35,225 bases of DNA from Hyphomicrobiales bacterium (GCA_900468065.1 UBTA01000105.1:1-35225); one strand, 5' to 3'. Counted from the first letter of the stretch, positions 1 to 9,683 are shown. The notes: generated from the sequence alone by a model not told the origin. A program made the numbers and translations.

Positions 1-146
1 GCCAAACGGGGCGCTGGAAAGCGTCACATACCTTTACTCATTAGAGGCGGTTTCCAGTGCCCGGTCCGATTGAGTGCATGCCTTGAAAACCACGGCGGAC
101 ACCGCGCGCGGATGCTTTCTGCTGCCCCGCCCTTGAAGGAGCGATC

Positions 147-527
147 ATGCCCTATGTCAAACCCGAAATATCACCGGCAACTGATGTGATGCTCCGTGTC
201 GCTTCAACGGTCTGGCTCAATCATCTGGCTTGCGGGGTGCGCCGCTGCCGCCGCGATTGCCGTTGCCTCGGAAGAACGGGCAAGTTTGGAAATCCTCTCT
301 GTGTCGCCCATATGGAAACCCGCGAAATCACGGAGATGCTTGATTTTTGCGGCGACACTGTCGAGTTGGCGACACCCGAACGGGTGGCTGCAAGGCTGGC
401 CGGAGCCAAGACGGATGAGGAGCGCGAGATGATCCTATTCCGGCGTCAGATCTTTCTCTATTTTCACCGGGAAATTGCAAAGGCAGGGTTGGAAGAGCCT
501 TTGGGGCCGCCCTTCATCGAGGTCTGA
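147..527 (+). CDS. Cys-rich small conserved-type hypothetical protein
   Basis: This 126-residue protein has no function I can assign. The N-terminal half carries a basic Cys cluster (Cys at about residues 29, 34, 38 and 40, then Cys52), which resembles a small metal-binding knuckle. The C-terminal half is acidic and amphipathic and looks helical. A good ribosome binding site (GAAGGAG at about 136-142) precedes the ATG at the right distance, which supports this start and argues that the gene is real. Bases 1-146 upstream hold no gene I can see. It converges on the Rid-family gene downstream, with only a few bases between the stops. Cys-rich small proteins of this general look occur in rhizobia, but that is recollection rather than a match. 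Confidence 0.6.
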   Translation: MPYVKPEISPATDVMLRVASTVWLNHLACGVRRCRRDCRCLGRTGKFGNPLCVAHMETREITEMLDFCGDTVELATPERVAARLAGAKTDEEREMILFRRQIFLYFHREIAKAGLEEPLGPPFIEV

Positions 528-532
528 TCGTG

Positions 533-919
533 TCAGCCTTTGAAGGCGGTGACTTCGATCTCGATCAGCATTTCCGGGCGGATCAGGTCACAGACCACCA
601 TCGTCGCGGCCGGGCGGATATCGCCAAAAGCCTCACCGAGGATCGGGAAGACGATTTCGGCAAAGGCCGCATCGGTGACGTAATAGCGATTGCGCACCGC
701 GTCCTTGAGCGAAAACCCGGCGCCGTTGAGCGCCGCCTCGATGGTCATCAGGCAGTTGCGGGTCTGCTCTTCCACCGTCTTGGGCATGGTCATCGTCTGG
801 TAGTCATAGCCGGTCGTGCCGGAAACGAAGCACCAGTCGCCCTGCACGACAGCCCGCGAATAACCCGCCGTCTTTTCAAACGGCGAGCCGGAAGAGATCA
901 GCTTTCGCGGGCTGGGCAT
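533..919 (-). CDS. RidA/YjgF/YER057c (Rid) family protein lacking the deaminase Arg
   Basis: This 128-residue protein has the typical length and fold signature of the Rid family, with the conserved C-terminal block IRPAATMVVCDLI then IEIEV. Rid proteins are trimeric cytosolic enzymes. The RidA subgroup hydrolyses reactive 2-aminoacrylate imines released by PLP enzymes. In E. coli RidA that activity needs an Arg in the ARSCVEV block. Here the aligned position is Ala105, so this member probably belongs to one of the other Rid subfamilies and may have another substrate. It lies 6 bp downstream of leuD on the same strand, so co-transcription with branched-chain amino acid synthesis is likely. The start is an ATG. 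Confidence 0.88.
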   Translation of the reverse strand: MPSPRKLISSGSPFEKTAGYSRAVVQGDWCFVSGTTGYDYQTMTMPKTVEEQTRNCLMTIEAALNGAGFSLKDAVRNRYYVTDAAFAEIVFPILGEAFGDIRPAATMVVCDLIRPEMLIEIEVTAFKG

Positions 920-925
920 TCTGGA

Positions 926-1531
926 TCAGGCCCAGGGATGCGAGGCGGCATTGGCCTTTTCGAACGTGTCGATCGCCGTTGCCTTTTCCAGCGTCAGGCC
1001 GATATCGTCGAGGCCGTTCAGCATGCAGTGGCGGCGGAACGCATCGAGTTCGAAGGTGATCTTGCCGCCGTCCGGGCCGGTGATTTCCTGGTTTTCCAGG
1101 TCGACCGTCAGGATGGCGTTGGAGCCGCGCGAGGCGTCATCCATCAGCTTTTCCAGGTCTTCAGGAGAGACCACGACCGGCAGGATGCCGTTCTTGAAAC
1201 AGTTGTTGTAGAAGATGTCGGCAAACGAGGTCGAGATGACGCAGCGGATGCCGAAGTCGAGCAGCGCCCACGGGGCATGTTCGCGCGACGAGCCGCAGCC
1301 GAAATTGTCGCCGGCAACCAGGATCTTGGCATTCTGGTAGGCGGGCTTGTTGAGGACGAAATCCTCGTTGACCGAGCCGTCCTCATGATAGCGGGCTTCG
1401 GCGAAAAGGCCGGTGCCGAGCCCCGTGCGCTTGATCGTCTTCAGGTAATCCTTCGGAATGATCATGTCCGTGTCGATATTGACGACGGGGAGCGGCGCGG
1501 CAACGCCGGTGAGCTTGACGAACTTGTCCAT
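926..1531 (-). CDS. leuD: 3-isopropylmalate dehydratase small subunit
   Basis: LeuD pairs with LeuC (not in this window) to form isopropylmalate isomerase, which converts 2- to 3-isopropylmalate in leucine biosynthesis in the cytosol. The 201-residue product carries the swivel-domain hallmarks of the aconitase superfamily. These are [16 protein letters not shown] near the N-terminus and the substrate-binding block [17 protein letters not shown] around residues 70-90. I chose the ATG at 1531 (MDKFVKLTG) because it matches the usual LeuD N-terminus and has GAAGG upstream. An in-frame TTG at 1552 would add seven residues without support. Separation of leuC and leuD is common in rhizobia. Confidence 0.96.
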   Translation of the reverse strand: MDKFVKLTGVAAPLPVVNIDTDMIIPKDYLKTIKRTGLGTGLFAEARYHEDGSVNEDFVLNKPAYQNAKILVAGDNFGCGSSREHAPWALLDFGIRCVISTSFADIFYNNCFKNGILPVVVSPEDLEKLMDDASRGSNAILTVDLENQEITGPDGGKITFELDAFRRHCMLNGLDDIGLTLEKATAIDTFEKANAASHPWA

Positions 1532-1649
1532 GGCAATGGCCTTCGATTTCAACGGGGCGGAAAAATTTCCGCCCAGCGTTTAGAGCAATTTCATGCCGAA
1601 ATGAAGGAGAATCTTGTTCCCCGCCGCCGGAAAGCCCGCAAAGGGGCCC

Positions 1650-1910
1650 TTAGAGGTCGATGATCGTGCCGCGGCCGTCGTTCCAGATGCGCGGTTCGCG
1701 GCTCTGGCGGGTGGAATTGCGGTTGCCAGAATTGCGGTTCACGGTGGCGCGAACCGGCTTGGGCGCAAGCCGTGCGGCAATCGTCGTGCCGATCACCACC
1801 ACCGAGGCGATGCCGATCAGGGCAAGACCGAGCGATGCGGTAAACACGAAGGCCATCAGCGTGAACGCGATGCCTGCGATTGTCAGGAGGAGAGAGCGTA
1901 TGCTTTGCAT
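1650..1910 (-). CDS. Small membrane protein, unknown function
   Basis: This 86-residue protein has one or two hydrophobic segments in its first half (about residues 5-45, rich in Leu, Ala, Ile and Gly). A basic, Asn/Arg-rich cytoplasm-type tail follows (RATVNRNSGNRNSTRQSREP). The ATG at 1910 has AAAGGTGA six bases upstream. A GTG nine bases earlier overlaps that ribosome binding site and is less likely. No family is recognised. It stands between leuD (same strand, about 120 bp downstream) and the divergent CitE-like gene. It could be a small inner-membrane protein, but nothing here shows its role. Confidence 0.6.
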   Translation of the reverse strand: MQSIRSLLLTIAGIAFTLMAFVFTASLGLALIGIASVVVIGTTIAARLAPKPVRATVNRNSGNRNSTRQSREPRIWNDGRGTIIDL

Positions 1911-2024
1911 TGTCGTCACCTTTCGTTGCCCAGAATGTGGGTTCGCCCGCGCCGCGTTGCAAGGCCTACTTCCGTATCACAGGTCTGCCTTGCGAAAATG
2001 GCGAAAGCCGGGCACAAAAGCTGC

Positions 2025-2933
2025 ATGAATTCGTCCATTGATCATCACCCTGCCCGCTTGCGCCGCTCCGTGCTGTGTGTGCCGGCCGACAATGCCCGCG
2101 CCCTGGCCAAGATCGCCACCCTTGCCTGCGATGCGGTGATCTACGATCTCGAAGATGCGGTATCGGTCGACAACAAGGTTGCCGCCCGCCAGACATTGGC
2201 CGATCATCTGAAGCGGGAGCGCCGCAGCGATATCGAAGTCATCGTCCGTATCAACGATCTGAAAACACCCTTCGGCGAGAAAGATCTGGCCTTCGCCCTG
2301 ACACTGTCGCCCGATGCCATCCTTTTGCCCAAGGTCGAAAGCCCGCAGGATATCCAGGCGGTGGTTGATTTTCTCTCGGAAAACGATGCGCCCGATAGCG
2401 TTCGTCTCTGGGCGATGATCGAGACCCCGCGCGGCGTGCTGAACGCTGCGGCGATTGCCGAAACCGGCCGCACCCGCGGCGGCAGGCTCGATTGTTTCGT
2501 GCCGGGGCTGAACGACCTGCGCAAGGAAACCGGTGTGCCCGCTTTGCCCGGCCGCACCTATCTGATTGCCTGGCTGATGCAGATATTGCTCGCCGCCCGC
2601 AGCTGCGGCCTCGACATCATCGATGCCGTCTTCAACGACTTCCGGGATGTTTCAGGTTTCGAGGCGGAATGCGCTCAGGGACGCGACATGGGTTTCGATG
2701 GCAAGATGCTGATCCACCCGGCCCAGATCGGCCCGGCCAACGGCGCCTTCGGTGTTGCCGATGCCGCCCTTGCGGACGCCCGGTCGATCATCGATGCCTT
2801 TGCGCTGCCGGAAAATGCGGATAAAGCCGTCATCAATCTCAACGGCCAGATGGTCGAGCGTCTTCACCTCGATCAGGCCCTGCGGCTTGCGGCCAAGGCC
2901 GATGCCATCAACACAAAAGGAAAAACCCCTTGA
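2025..2933 (+). CDS. HpcH/HpaI (CitE-like) CoA-ester lyase
   Basis: This 302-residue protein of the CitE/malyl-CoA lyase family cleaves or condenses 3-hydroxy-acyl-CoA esters with a divalent metal in a TIM barrel. Visible hallmarks are RSVLCVPADN at the N-terminus, DAVIYDLEDAV (acidic metal region), an Arg in IVRINDL, the KVES turn, MIETPRGVLNAA, and FDGKMLIHPAQI near the C-terminus. These are the standard order of family motifs. The ATG at 2025 places the RSVLCVPADN block about 12 residues in, as usual, although its ribosome binding site is weak. True citrate lyase partners (CitD, CitF) are absent. A malyl-CoA, methylmalyl-CoA or citramalyl-CoA type activity is therefore more likely than citrate lyase. 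The downstream DUF1737 gene overlaps it. Confidence 0.9.
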   Translation: MNSSIDHHPARLRRSVLCVPADNARALAKIATLACDAVIYDLEDAVSVDNKVAARQTLADHLKRERRSDIEVIVRINDLKTPFGEKDLAFALTLSPDAILLPKVESPQDIQAVVDFLSENDAPDSVRLWAMIETPRGVLNAAAIAETGRTRGGRLDCFVPGLNDLRKETGVPALPGRTYLIAWLMQILLAARSCGLDIIDAVFNDFRDVSGFEAECAQGRDMGFDGKMLIHPAQIGPANGAFGVADAALADARSIIDAFALPENADKAVINLNGQMVERLHLDQALRLAAKADAINTKGKTP

Positions 2934-3136
2934 AACTTTACCGCCTGCTGACCGCCATCGACGACGCCACCTTCTGCCACAAGGTCACAGCCGCCCTCAA
3001 CAAGGGCTGGGACCTCTACGGTTCGCCGACCTATGCCTGGAACCAGGAAACCCGGGCAATGATGTGCGGCCAGGCCGTCGTCAAGGATGTCGAAGGCAAG
3101 GAATACACCCCCGACACCAAGCTGTCCGAACACTGA
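2930..3136 (+). CDS. DUF1737 domain protein
   Basis: This small 68-residue cytosolic protein has the DUF1737 pattern: YRLLTAIDDATFCHKVTAAL, then a GWDLYGSPTYAWN core. The family has no assigned function. It starts at TTG (2930) and overlaps the TGA of the CitE-like gene by four bases, with AAAAGGA about ten bases upstream. That indicates translational coupling and suggests an accessory role for the lyase, which is inference only. It is convergent with the zincin gene, and a hairpin sits between them. Confidence 0.85.
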   Translation: MKLYRLLTAIDDATFCHKVTAALNKGWDLYGSPTYAWNQETRAMMCGQAVVKDVEGKEYTPDTKLSEH

Positions 3137-3145
3137 GGTTAGGCT

Positions 3146-3173
3146 GGCTGGGACGGTTCAACCCGTCTCAGCC
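3146..3173. terminator. Hairpin between convergent genes
   Basis: Arms GGCTGGGACGG (3146-3156) and CCGTCTCAGCC (3163-3173) form an 11-bp stem with one wobble and a 6-nt loop. It lies between the stops of the DUF1737 and zincin genes, and the zincin stop is inside the right arm. There is no clear T tract, so a termination role is probable but not proven. Confidence 0.5.
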
Positions 3174-3602
3174 GCCCACATGCTCGACGCTTTCCTCGAT
3201 CCGCTCCATGTCGTCATCCGACAGGCCGAAATGATGGCCGATCTCGTGGATCAGCACATGGGTGATGATGTCACCCAGCGTCTCCTCGTTCTCGGCCCAA
3301 TAGTCGAGGATCGGCCGGCGGTAGAGAATGATCCGGTTCGGCATCTCGCCGGTTTCCATGGTGAAGCGCTCGCCGATGCCGCGCCCCTCGAACAAGCCGA
3401 GCAGGTCGAACGGCGTTTCCAGCGCCATGTCCTCGAAAACGTCCTCGGTCGGAAAATCGTCGATCTCGATGGTCAGATCGGTCGCCAGCGCCCGGAATTC
3501 CTCCGGCAGATGGCTGTAGGCCTCCAGCGCCAGGGATTCGAATGTGCTGATTGTCGGCGCGTGGCGTTCCCGCCAATCGTCGCTCTGGTCTATGCGGGCC
3601 AT
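3168..3602 (-). CDS. Small zincin-like metallopeptidase family protein (DUF1025 type)
   Basis: This 144-residue acidic cytosolic protein carries an HEIGHH zinc site at residues 119-124 (HExxH) in the context THVLIHEIGHHFGLSDDDME. That is the diagnostic arrangement of the small 'metallopeptidase family' (zincin_1) proteins found across actinobacteria and alphaproteobacteria. The rest (LPEEF, then PFDLLGLFEG, then PNRIILYRRPIL) also fits the family. No signal peptide is present, and the true substrate is unknown for the family. The ATG at 3602 has AAGGAGTG upstream. In-frame extension upstream is unsupported. Confidence 0.9.
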   Translation of the reverse strand: MARIDQSDDWRERHAPTISTFESLALEAYSHLPEEFRALATDLTIEIDDFPTEDVFEDMALETPFDLLGLFEGRGIGERFTMETGEMPNRIILYRRPILDYWAENEETLGDIITHVLIHEIGHHFGLSDDDMERIEESVEHVGG

Positions 3603-3704
3603 GGGCACTCCTTGCTTGCCCCCTGATATAGCCATTTCATCAGCGTTTTTCGAGGGTTGAATTTGGATCGTCCCCGTCAAGGAATAAATTCTTAGAGATT
3701 CCCG

Positions 3705-3736
3705 TTGACTCTTTCGGGCAGCTCTGGAATCTATAA
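3705..3736 (+). promoter_or_regulatory. Putative imuA promoter
   Basis: A TTGACT -35 element (3705-3710) precedes an AT-rich TCTATAA stretch at 3730-3736 that could be the -10, with a long spacer of about 19 bp. It lies immediately upstream of, and partly abuts, the LexA box. That fits an SOS-repressed start site for the mutagenesis cassette. Confidence 0.5.
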
Positions 3737-3751
3737 GAACATAACAGGAAC
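3737..3751. promoter_or_regulatory. LexA (SOS) box, GAAC-N7-GAAC
   Basis: GAACATAACAGGAAC is a perfect direct repeat of GAAC spaced by 7 nt. This is the reverse complement of the alphaproteobacterial LexA consensus GTTC-N7-GTTC. It sits 22 bp before the imuA start and just downstream of the putative -10, where bound LexA would block transcription of imuA-imuB-dnaE2 until DNA damage. Confidence 0.85.
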
Positions 3752-3772
3752 AACTTGAATTGGAGTGACGTC

Positions 3773-4726
3773 ATGGTGCAGACGCCCATGACGCGCGAGC
3801 GTCTTTTTGCGCTCCGCGAAACCATTGCGCAGATGGAAAACGAAAACGTGCCCGGGCTGCTGAAAGCCGCCAGAAAAGGCGCTGCGACGGGCTTTGAGCA
3901 GAAGATCGGCGTTGATGATGCAGGCGTTTCCAGCCATGTCCTGCCTCTGGGCATTGCTGCGCTCGACGACATTCTTCAAGGCGGCCTGCCGCTGGGCGGG
4001 CTTACCGAAATCCGCGCCGCCGAAACCCGCGATACGGGGGCTGCCATGGGTTTTGTCCTGGGGCTGGCCGTGCTTTGCCGAGGCGATCAAGCACCGGGGA
4101 GTTCGCCCATTCTTTGGATCGGTCAGGGAATGACAGGTGCGGAAGCGGGGGCTCCCTATGGCCGCGGGCTGCAGGCCTATGGGCTGGATATCGGCTGCTG
4201 CATCTTCAGCAGCCCCCGCACCATCGCCGACGCGCTCTGGATTGCTGAAGCGGCGCTCTCTGTCCCGGTCTTTACGGCTATCATTCTGGAAGTCCGGGGA
4301 AATCCGGCCCAGTTCGGCCTGAACGAAAGCCGCCGCCTGCATATGCGAGCCCGGACCGGCAACGTGCCGATTTTTCTTCTGCGGCAGGCGGGTGAGGAGG
4401 AGGCCAGCAGCGCCCTCTTCCGGTTCCTTGTTGCCCCTGCCCCCGCCGCTGGGCGGCCGCTTCCGGATGAGTCGATGCTGGCCGGCAGCATCGGCAATCC
4501 GGTCTTCCGGGTCGCCGTTGAGAAAAGCAGGACCTTTGCCCCTCTTGAGCTTTTGATGGAATGGAGTTCCCATGCCCGCCGTTTCCGACATCTCATCCCA
4601 GAGACAACCGCGTCTTCTGCAAAATTCCAGCCAACGTATTCTGTCGCTGAATTTCCCGCATCTGCCGGCGGACCGGATGGCGCGGACGAAATGGGGCGTG
4701 TCATGGCTTTCCAGAAAGCGTCCTGA
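3773..4726 (+). CDS. imuA: SOS mutagenesis protein ImuA (RecA-like)
   Basis: This 317-residue protein is the first gene of the imuA-imuB-dnaE2 translesion cassette. ImuA is a RecA-fold protein needed with ImuB and DnaE2 for damage-induced mutagenesis. Visible blocks are RERLFALRETIAQME at the N-terminus, LPLGIAALDDILQGGLPLGGLTEI (the RecA-like start of the fold), and PVFTAIILEVRG with SRRLHMRARTG in the middle. The ATG at 3773 has GGAG nine bases upstream. A TTG at 3755 lies before this ribosome binding site and is not needed. The gene is led by a LexA box and overlaps imuB by 155 bp. Confidence 0.92.
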   Translation: MVQTPMTRERLFALRETIAQMENENVPGLLKAARKGAATGFEQKIGVDDAGVSSHVLPLGIAALDDILQGGLPLGGLTEIRAAETRDTGAAMGFVLGLAVLCRGDQAPGSSPILWIGQGMTGAEAGAPYGRGLQAYGLDIGCCIFSSPRTIADALWIAEAALSVPVFTAIILEVRGNPAQFGLNESRRLHMRARTGNVPIFLLRQAGEEEASSALFRFLVAPAPAAGRPLPDESMLAGSIGNPVFRVAVEKSRTFAPLELLMEWSSHARRFRHLIPETTASSAKFQPTYSVAEFPASAGGPDGADEMGRVMAFQKAS

Positions 4727-6194
4727 CCATCCGCCGCTGGTCTTTGTCGATCGCATCCAGAATGCCATGCGCATCGTCGCCCTGGACATCTGTGGTGAAA
4801 AGGCCGGGTTGAAACGCGGACAAGGCTTGGCCGAGGCACGTGCCATGCGCCCCGGCATCGAGATCATCGCGGCCGATCCGGCTGCCGACAAGGGCCTCCT
4901 GACGTCGCTGGCCGACTGGTGCGACCGCTATACGCCGCTTGTAGCCATGGACGGTGCGAACGGGCTCTATCTGGACATCAGCGGTTGCGTTCATCTGCAT
5001 GGCAGCGAAAAATCGCTTCTGACCGACATCCTCTCCCGGCTTTTCCGCCTGGGCATTGAGGTACGCGGTGCAATCTCCTCTTCAGCGGGCCTATCCTGGG
5101 CGATGGCGCGCTATCGGCCCGGGGAAATCATCGGGCATCAGGAAGCCGAGCAGGCTCTGTCTCCCCTGCCGCTTGCGGCACTCAGGCTTCCCCTGGAAAC
5201 GATCGAAACGCTGGCACGCGTCGGTCTGAAAACGGTCGGCGATCTCATCCATCTGCCGCGCGCGCCTTTGGCCCGCCGCTTCGGCCCGTCCGTTCTTCTG
5301 CGCCTCGATCAGGCGCTTGGTTTCGAGGACGAGCCCCTTTCGCCACGCCTTCCGGTGGCAAGCCTTTCGGCGGAGCGGCGCCTTGCCTCTCCCATCCAGG
5401 ACGAGGACGATATTCTCGGGCTGACATTGCAGCTTGCCAAAAGCCTGCGGCAGAGTTTGGAGGAGCGCGAGGAAGGTGGCCGCCTGTTCGAACTCGTGCT
5501 TTTCCGGGTGGATGGCAAAGTCTTTCGCATTCGGGCCGCCACGTCGGCCGCATCCAAGAATCCCGAGCGCATCGCCGCGCTTTACCGCGAACGTCTTCAG
5601 GCCATTCACGATGATCTCGATGCCGGCTACGGTTTCGAAATCCTCCGCCTCAGCGTGCTGAAGACGGAACGCTATGTTGCCATTCAGGAGGATTTTTCCG
5701 GTAAATCGGACCAGGCCCGCTCCCTGTCAGCCTTTGCCGACCGGGTTCTGGCGCGCTTCGGTCCGGAGAGCCTGTCCATGCTGGTGCTGCAGGAAAGCCA
5801 TGTGCCCGAAAGGGCGACGGCCTTCGCGCCGATTGCCGATATTGCGGAGCTTGCCGTGCAGCAGAGGCTTGATAGGCCAGTCGTCGCTGCCCCGCCCTCC
5901 GTTCGCCCCTTGCGGCTGTTTCGTCATCCGGAACGGGTGGATGCAATCGCGACCGAATTGCCGGAAGGCGCGCCAGCAAGCTTCAAGTGGCGCAAAATCC
6001 TCTATCAGGTGGCCCGGGCCGAAGGTCCGGAGCGGATCGCTGGCGAATGGTGGATCGACGGAGAAGATGCGCTGACACGGGATTATTTCCGGATCGAGGA
6101 TGCGGATGGCCGGCGCTTCTGGCTGTTTCGTGATGGCCTCTACGGCCAGACCGTCGCGTCTCCGCAATGGTTCCTGCATGGAATTTTCGCATGA
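4572..6194 (+). CDS. imuB: Y-family polymerase-like ImuB (non-catalytic)
   Basis: This 540-residue protein resembles Y-family (DinB-like) polymerases but is the non-catalytic scaffold that links DnaE2 to the beta clamp. The N-terminal strand [14 protein letters not shown] lacks the first metal-binding Asp. The second site reads [15 protein letters not shown] instead of the SIDEAYLD-type motif, so the catalytic acid set is incomplete, as expected for ImuB. The palm, fingers and little-finger layout and an ImuB C-terminal domain follow. VRPLRLF near residue 445 resembles a degenerate clamp-binding peptide. The ATG at 4572 is inside imuA. It is required because the conserved RILSLNFP block lies upstream of the next Met, and it has a GGAG ribosome binding site. 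The gene overlaps dnaE2 by ATGA. Confidence 0.93.
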   Translation: MPAVSDISSQRQPRLLQNSSQRILSLNFPHLPADRMARTKWGVSWLSRKRPDHPPLVFVDRIQNAMRIVALDICGEKAGLKRGQGLAEARAMRPGIEIIAADPAADKGLLTSLADWCDRYTPLVAMDGANGLYLDISGCVHLHGSEKSLLTDILSRLFRLGIEVRGAISSSAGLSWAMARYRPGEIIGHQEAEQALSPLPLAALRLPLETIETLARVGLKTVGDLIHLPRAPLARRFGPSVLLRLDQALGFEDEPLSPRLPVASLSAERRLASPIQDEDDILGLTLQLAKSLRQSLEEREEGGRLFELVLFRVDGKVFRIRAATSAASKNPERIAALYRERLQAIHDDLDAGYGFEILRLSVLKTERYVAIQEDFSGKSDQARSLSAFADRVLARFGPESLSMLVLQESHVPERATAFAPIADIAELAVQQRLDRPVVAAPPSVRPLRLFRHPERVDAIATELPEGAPASFKWRKILYQVARAEGPERIAGEWWIDGEDALTRDYFRIEDADGRRFWLFRDGLYGQTVASPQWFLHGIFA

Positions 6195-9100
6195 GCGCCG
6201 CACCGGTCTTTTATGAGCTTGGCGCCAGAACCAACTTTTCCTTCCTGGAGGGATCGGCTCCGGCCGAGATCATGGTGGTTACGGCCCAAAAGATCGGGCT
6301 GGCAGGTCTCGGTATTGCCGATCGCAACACGGTGGCCGGGGTGATCCGCGCCCATGCCAAGGCAAAGCTTGAGAATTATGCGTTTCAACCCGGTGCGCGG
6401 CTGGTCTTTGCCGATGGCACACCGGATATTCTCGCCTATCCACGCAATCGCCAGGGTTGGGGCCATCTGTGCCGCCTGCTCAGCGCGGGGAACCTGCGGT
6501 CGAAAAAGGGAACCTGCACGCTGTTCCTATCCGATCTGCTCGAATGGCAGGACCAGCTTCAACTGATCGTCTTGGAGGGGTCGGGCCGTCCCGATGCTGC
6601 GATGCTGACCGGGCTTTTGCACAAGCTCAGGGATTATGCCGGACATCGTCTCTATCTGGGCATGACACCACGTTATGACGGTTTCGATCAGCATGACTTC
6701 GCCTGCGTGGCTGCAATTGCCTTAAAGACGGGAACTCGGCTCATTGCCACCAATGATGCGCTTTATCATGCCCCCGATCATCGGCCCCTGGCGGATGTCG
6801 TCACCGCTATCCGGGAACATGTTACGATCGCACAGGCAGGCTTGTGTCTTCAGGCCAATGCCGAGCGCCATTTGAAAAACCCGGTGGAGATGACCAGGAT
6901 CTTCCGGGATTATCCCGATGCCATTGCCAACGCGGCCAAATTCTTTGCCCGGCTATCCTTCACGCTCGATGAATTGAAGCATAATTATCCAACAGAGACC
7001 GATGGAGACGAAGCGCCCGCACAAAGATTGCAGCGTTACGTTCGCGAAGGCGCGATGCTTCGCTATCCCGACGGCGTTCCCGAAAAAGTCGAACGCCAAT
7101 TGGCTTACGAACTCGAACTTATTCATTTTAAAGAATACGAGCCTTATTTCCTGACCGTCCACAAGCTGGTGAACTTTGCGCGCAGCAAAGATATTCTCTG
7201 CCAGGGCCGGGGATCGGCAGCCAATTCGTCTGTTTGCTTCTGCCTGGGTGTCACGGAGGTTGATCCACAGAAATTCACCCTGCTGTTTGACCGTTTCCTG
7301 TCGCGCGATCGCGACGAGCCGCCGGATATCGACATCGATTTCGAGCACGCCCGTCGCCAAGAAGTGATCGAGTATATCTATGAGGAGTATGGCAAGGAGC
7401 ATGCCGGCCTTGCATCGGCCGTCATCAGCTACCGCGCCCGCTCGGCCGGCCGCGAGGTGGCTAAGGTCTTCGGCCTTTCCGAGGATGTGCAGTCAGCGCT
7501 TTCCAACTCGATCTGGGGCTGGTGGACCACCTCCTTTTCGCAGGAACAGGCAAAAGCCGCCGGTCTCGATATATCGGACCCGACCACGTTGCGGGTGTTG
7601 AACTATGCTGGCCTCTTGATGGAATATCCGCGTCATCTGTCGCAGCATGTCGGCGGCTTCGTCATCACCAAGGACCGTCTCGACGAAGTCGTGCCGATCA
7701 TGAACACGGTCATGCCCGATCGTTTCATGGTCGAATGGGACAAGGACGATCTGGACAACCTGAAGATCCTGAAGATCGACGTGCTGGCGCTCGGCATGCT
7801 CACCTGTCTCGCCCAGGCCTTCAAGCTGTTGGAAAATCACTACAACGAACCCAAAAGGCTGTCGCAGGTCTATGAAGACATTCAACCGGCCGTCTACGAC
7901 ATGATCTGCCGGGCCGATACGATCGGCGTGTTCCAGATCGAAAGCCGGGCGCAGATGAGCATGCTGCCCCGCCTGCGCCCACGGGAGTTCTACGACCTTG
8001 TCATCGAAGTCGCCATCGTCCGTCCGGGGCCGATCCAGGGCGACATGGTTCACCCCTATCTGAAGCGGCGGCAAAATCCGGATGCGGTGGAATATCCAAG
8101 CGAGGAATTGCGGGAGGTTTTGAAGCGAACCCTTGGCGTGCCGCTGTTTCAGGAACAGGCCATGCAGATTGCCATCACCGCCGCCAAATTCACCCCGGCC
8201 GAAGCCGACAAGCTTCGCCGGGCCATGGCAACCTTCCGACGAACCGGCCAGGTCGCCCATTTTGAGGAACGCATGGTGAAAGGCATGGTCGACAATGGCT
8301 ATCAGCGCGACTTTGCCGAGCGCTGTTTTAATCAGATCAAAGGCTTCGGCGAATATGGCTTTCCGGAAAGCCACGCAGCTTCCTTTGCCCTGCTGGTCTA
8401 TGCCTCGTCCTGGTTCAAGACCTATTATCCCGACATCTTCTGCGCCGCGATGCTCAACTCCCAGCCCATGGGGTTCTACCCGCCAGCCCAGCTTGTGCGG
8501 GATGCGCGCGAGCATGGGGTTAAGGTTCTGCCGGTCGATATCAATCTATCCGATTGGGATGCCGCTCTTGAGGGTGAGGCGATGTTCGATCCCAACGATA
8601 TCGAGCCGCGTCATAGGGAAATGCGCGATGTCATCAGGACACGGAAAGCGATTCGGCTTGGCTTTTCCCTCGTCAAAGGCCTGCGTCAGGTGGATATGGC
8701 TGAAAAACTCGTTGCCCATCGCGGCGGCGGTTATTACTCGGTGCGTGATCTCTGGCTGCGGTCCGGCCTGACGCGGGCGACTATTGAGCGCCTTGCGGAT
8801 GCGGACGCTTTCCGATCGATCGGGCTTGACCGGCGTGCGGCGCTCTGGGCGGTCAAATCGCTCGACGAAAAGTCCGCAGCGGAAAGACTTCCGCTGTTCG
8901 AACGGGTGGGTCATGACGACCTTCAGCAAGAGCCGGAGGTCGTTCTGCCGGAGATGCAGCAGGGCGAGCATGTGATCAATGACTATCGCTATCTCAGCTT
9001 GTCGCTGAAAGCGCATCCCGTTTCCTTTCTGCGGAAGGATTTTTCAAGGCAGGGCATCGTCACGAACCGCAGTCTGGATGCAGTCCGAAACGGCCGCGTG

Positions 9101-9529
9101 GTCACGATCGCCGGTCTCGTGCTGGTACGTCAACGGCCGGGAACGGCAAAGGGCGTGATCTTCATGACGCTCGAAGACGAAACCGGCGTTGCCAATGCCA
9201 TCGTCTGGAAAAATGTATTCGAGACTTATCGGTCGGTCGTCATGGGCGCCCGCCTGGTCAAGATCAGCGGGCGTCTGCAAAGTGCCAGCGGCGTCATCCA
9301 TGTCGTTGCAGATCATCTGGAGGATATGACACCGGCGCTCGGAATCCTTCAGAAAGAGGCCCGCGGCTTCGGCGCAAATGCTCGATCCGATGAAGCATTG
9401 AGACCAACGGATGATCATCGGCAAAAGCACCGGTTTCAAAAAGACGGCCCTCCTCACCAAGAAGCAGGAAATCGGCAGGACCTGATTGAAACGGCAAGTG
9501 TCATGCCGAAGGGAAGAAACTTCCATTGA
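6191..9529 (+). CDS. dnaE2: Error-prone DNA polymerase III alpha subunit DnaE2
   Basis: This 1112-residue C-family polymerase is the catalytic member of the SOS mutasome. Order of domains: PHP domain at the N-terminus ([15 protein letters not shown], with the metal His of the usual HSxxS motif replaced, so proofreading activity is unlikely); palm with PDIDIDF carrying Asp379 and Asp381; third catalytic Asp530 in LKIDVLALG; then HhH and an OB fold ([27 protein letters not shown]). The tail ends VMPKGRNFH, typical of complete DnaE2. The ATG at 6191 overlaps the imuB stop (ATGA), so translation is probably coupled. Transcription is expected from the LexA-controlled promoter at about 3705. Confidence 0.96.
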   Translation: MSAAPVFYELGARTNFSFLEGSAPAEIMVVTAQKIGLAGLGIADRNTVAGVIRAHAKAKLENYAFQPGARLVFADGTPDILAYPRNRQGWGHLCRLLSAGNLRSKKGTCTLFLSDLLEWQDQLQLIVLEGSGRPDAAMLTGLLHKLRDYAGHRLYLGMTPRYDGFDQHDFACVAAIALKTGTRLIATNDALYHAPDHRPLADVVTAIREHVTIAQAGLCLQANAERHLKNPVEMTRIFRDYPDAIANAAKFFARLSFTLDELKHNYPTETDGDEAPAQRLQRYVREGAMLRYPDGVPEKVERQLAYELELIHFKEYEPYFLTVHKLVNFARSKDILCQGRGSAANSSVCFCLGVTEVDPQKFTLLFDRFLSRDRDEPPDIDIDFEHARRQEVIEYIYEEYGKEHAGLASAVISYRARSAGREVAKVFGLSEDVQSALSNSIWGWWTTSFSQEQAKAAGLDISDPTTLRVLNYAGLLMEYPRHLSQHVGGFVITKDRLDEVVPIMNTVMPDRFMVEWDKDDLDNLKILKIDVLALGMLTCLAQAFKLLENHYNEPKRLSQVYEDIQPAVYDMICRADTIGVFQIESRAQMSMLPRLRPREFYDLVIEVAIVRPGPIQGDMVHPYLKRRQNPDAVEYPSEELREVLKRTLGVPLFQEQAMQIAITAAKFTPAEADKLRRAMATFRRTGQVAHFEERMVKGMVDNGYQRDFAERCFNQIKGFGEYGFPESHAASFALLVYASSWFKTYYPDIFCAAMLNSQPMGFYPPAQLVRDAREHGVKVLPVDINLSDWDAALEGEAMFDPNDIEPRHREMRDVIRTRKAIRLGFSLVKGLRQVDMAEKLVAHRGGGYYSVRDLWLRSGLTRATIERLADADAFRSIGLDRRAALWAVKSLDEKSAAERLPLFERVGHDDLQQEPEVVLPEMQQGEHVINDYRYLSLSLKAHPVSFLRKDFSRQGIVTNRSLDAVRNGRVVTIAGLVLVRQRPGTAKGVIFMTLEDETGVANAIVWKNVFETYRSVVMGARLVKISGRLQSASGVIHVVADHLEDMTPALGILQKEARGFGANARSDEALRPTDDHRQKHRFQKDGPPHQEAGNRQDLIETASVMPKGRNFH

Positions 9530-9683
9530 TTTAATTCACAGCGCTGGGTCGCGAAGCCGGGCGTCTGTAACAAAAGTTGTACGGCTTTTTTGCCACTCAA
9601 GAAAACTTGAATTCCGTCGAAAAGCCGGAATGGACAGAATTATCGAATACTAAATCAATGAAAACACGATGTTTTTTATCAAG

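Noticed and set aside
530..1663. Long open frame on the plus strand opposite the Rid gene and leuD
   Set aside because: It is the antisense shadow of two well-recognised minus-strand genes. Its translation is Arg/Asp/Gly-rich without family motifs.
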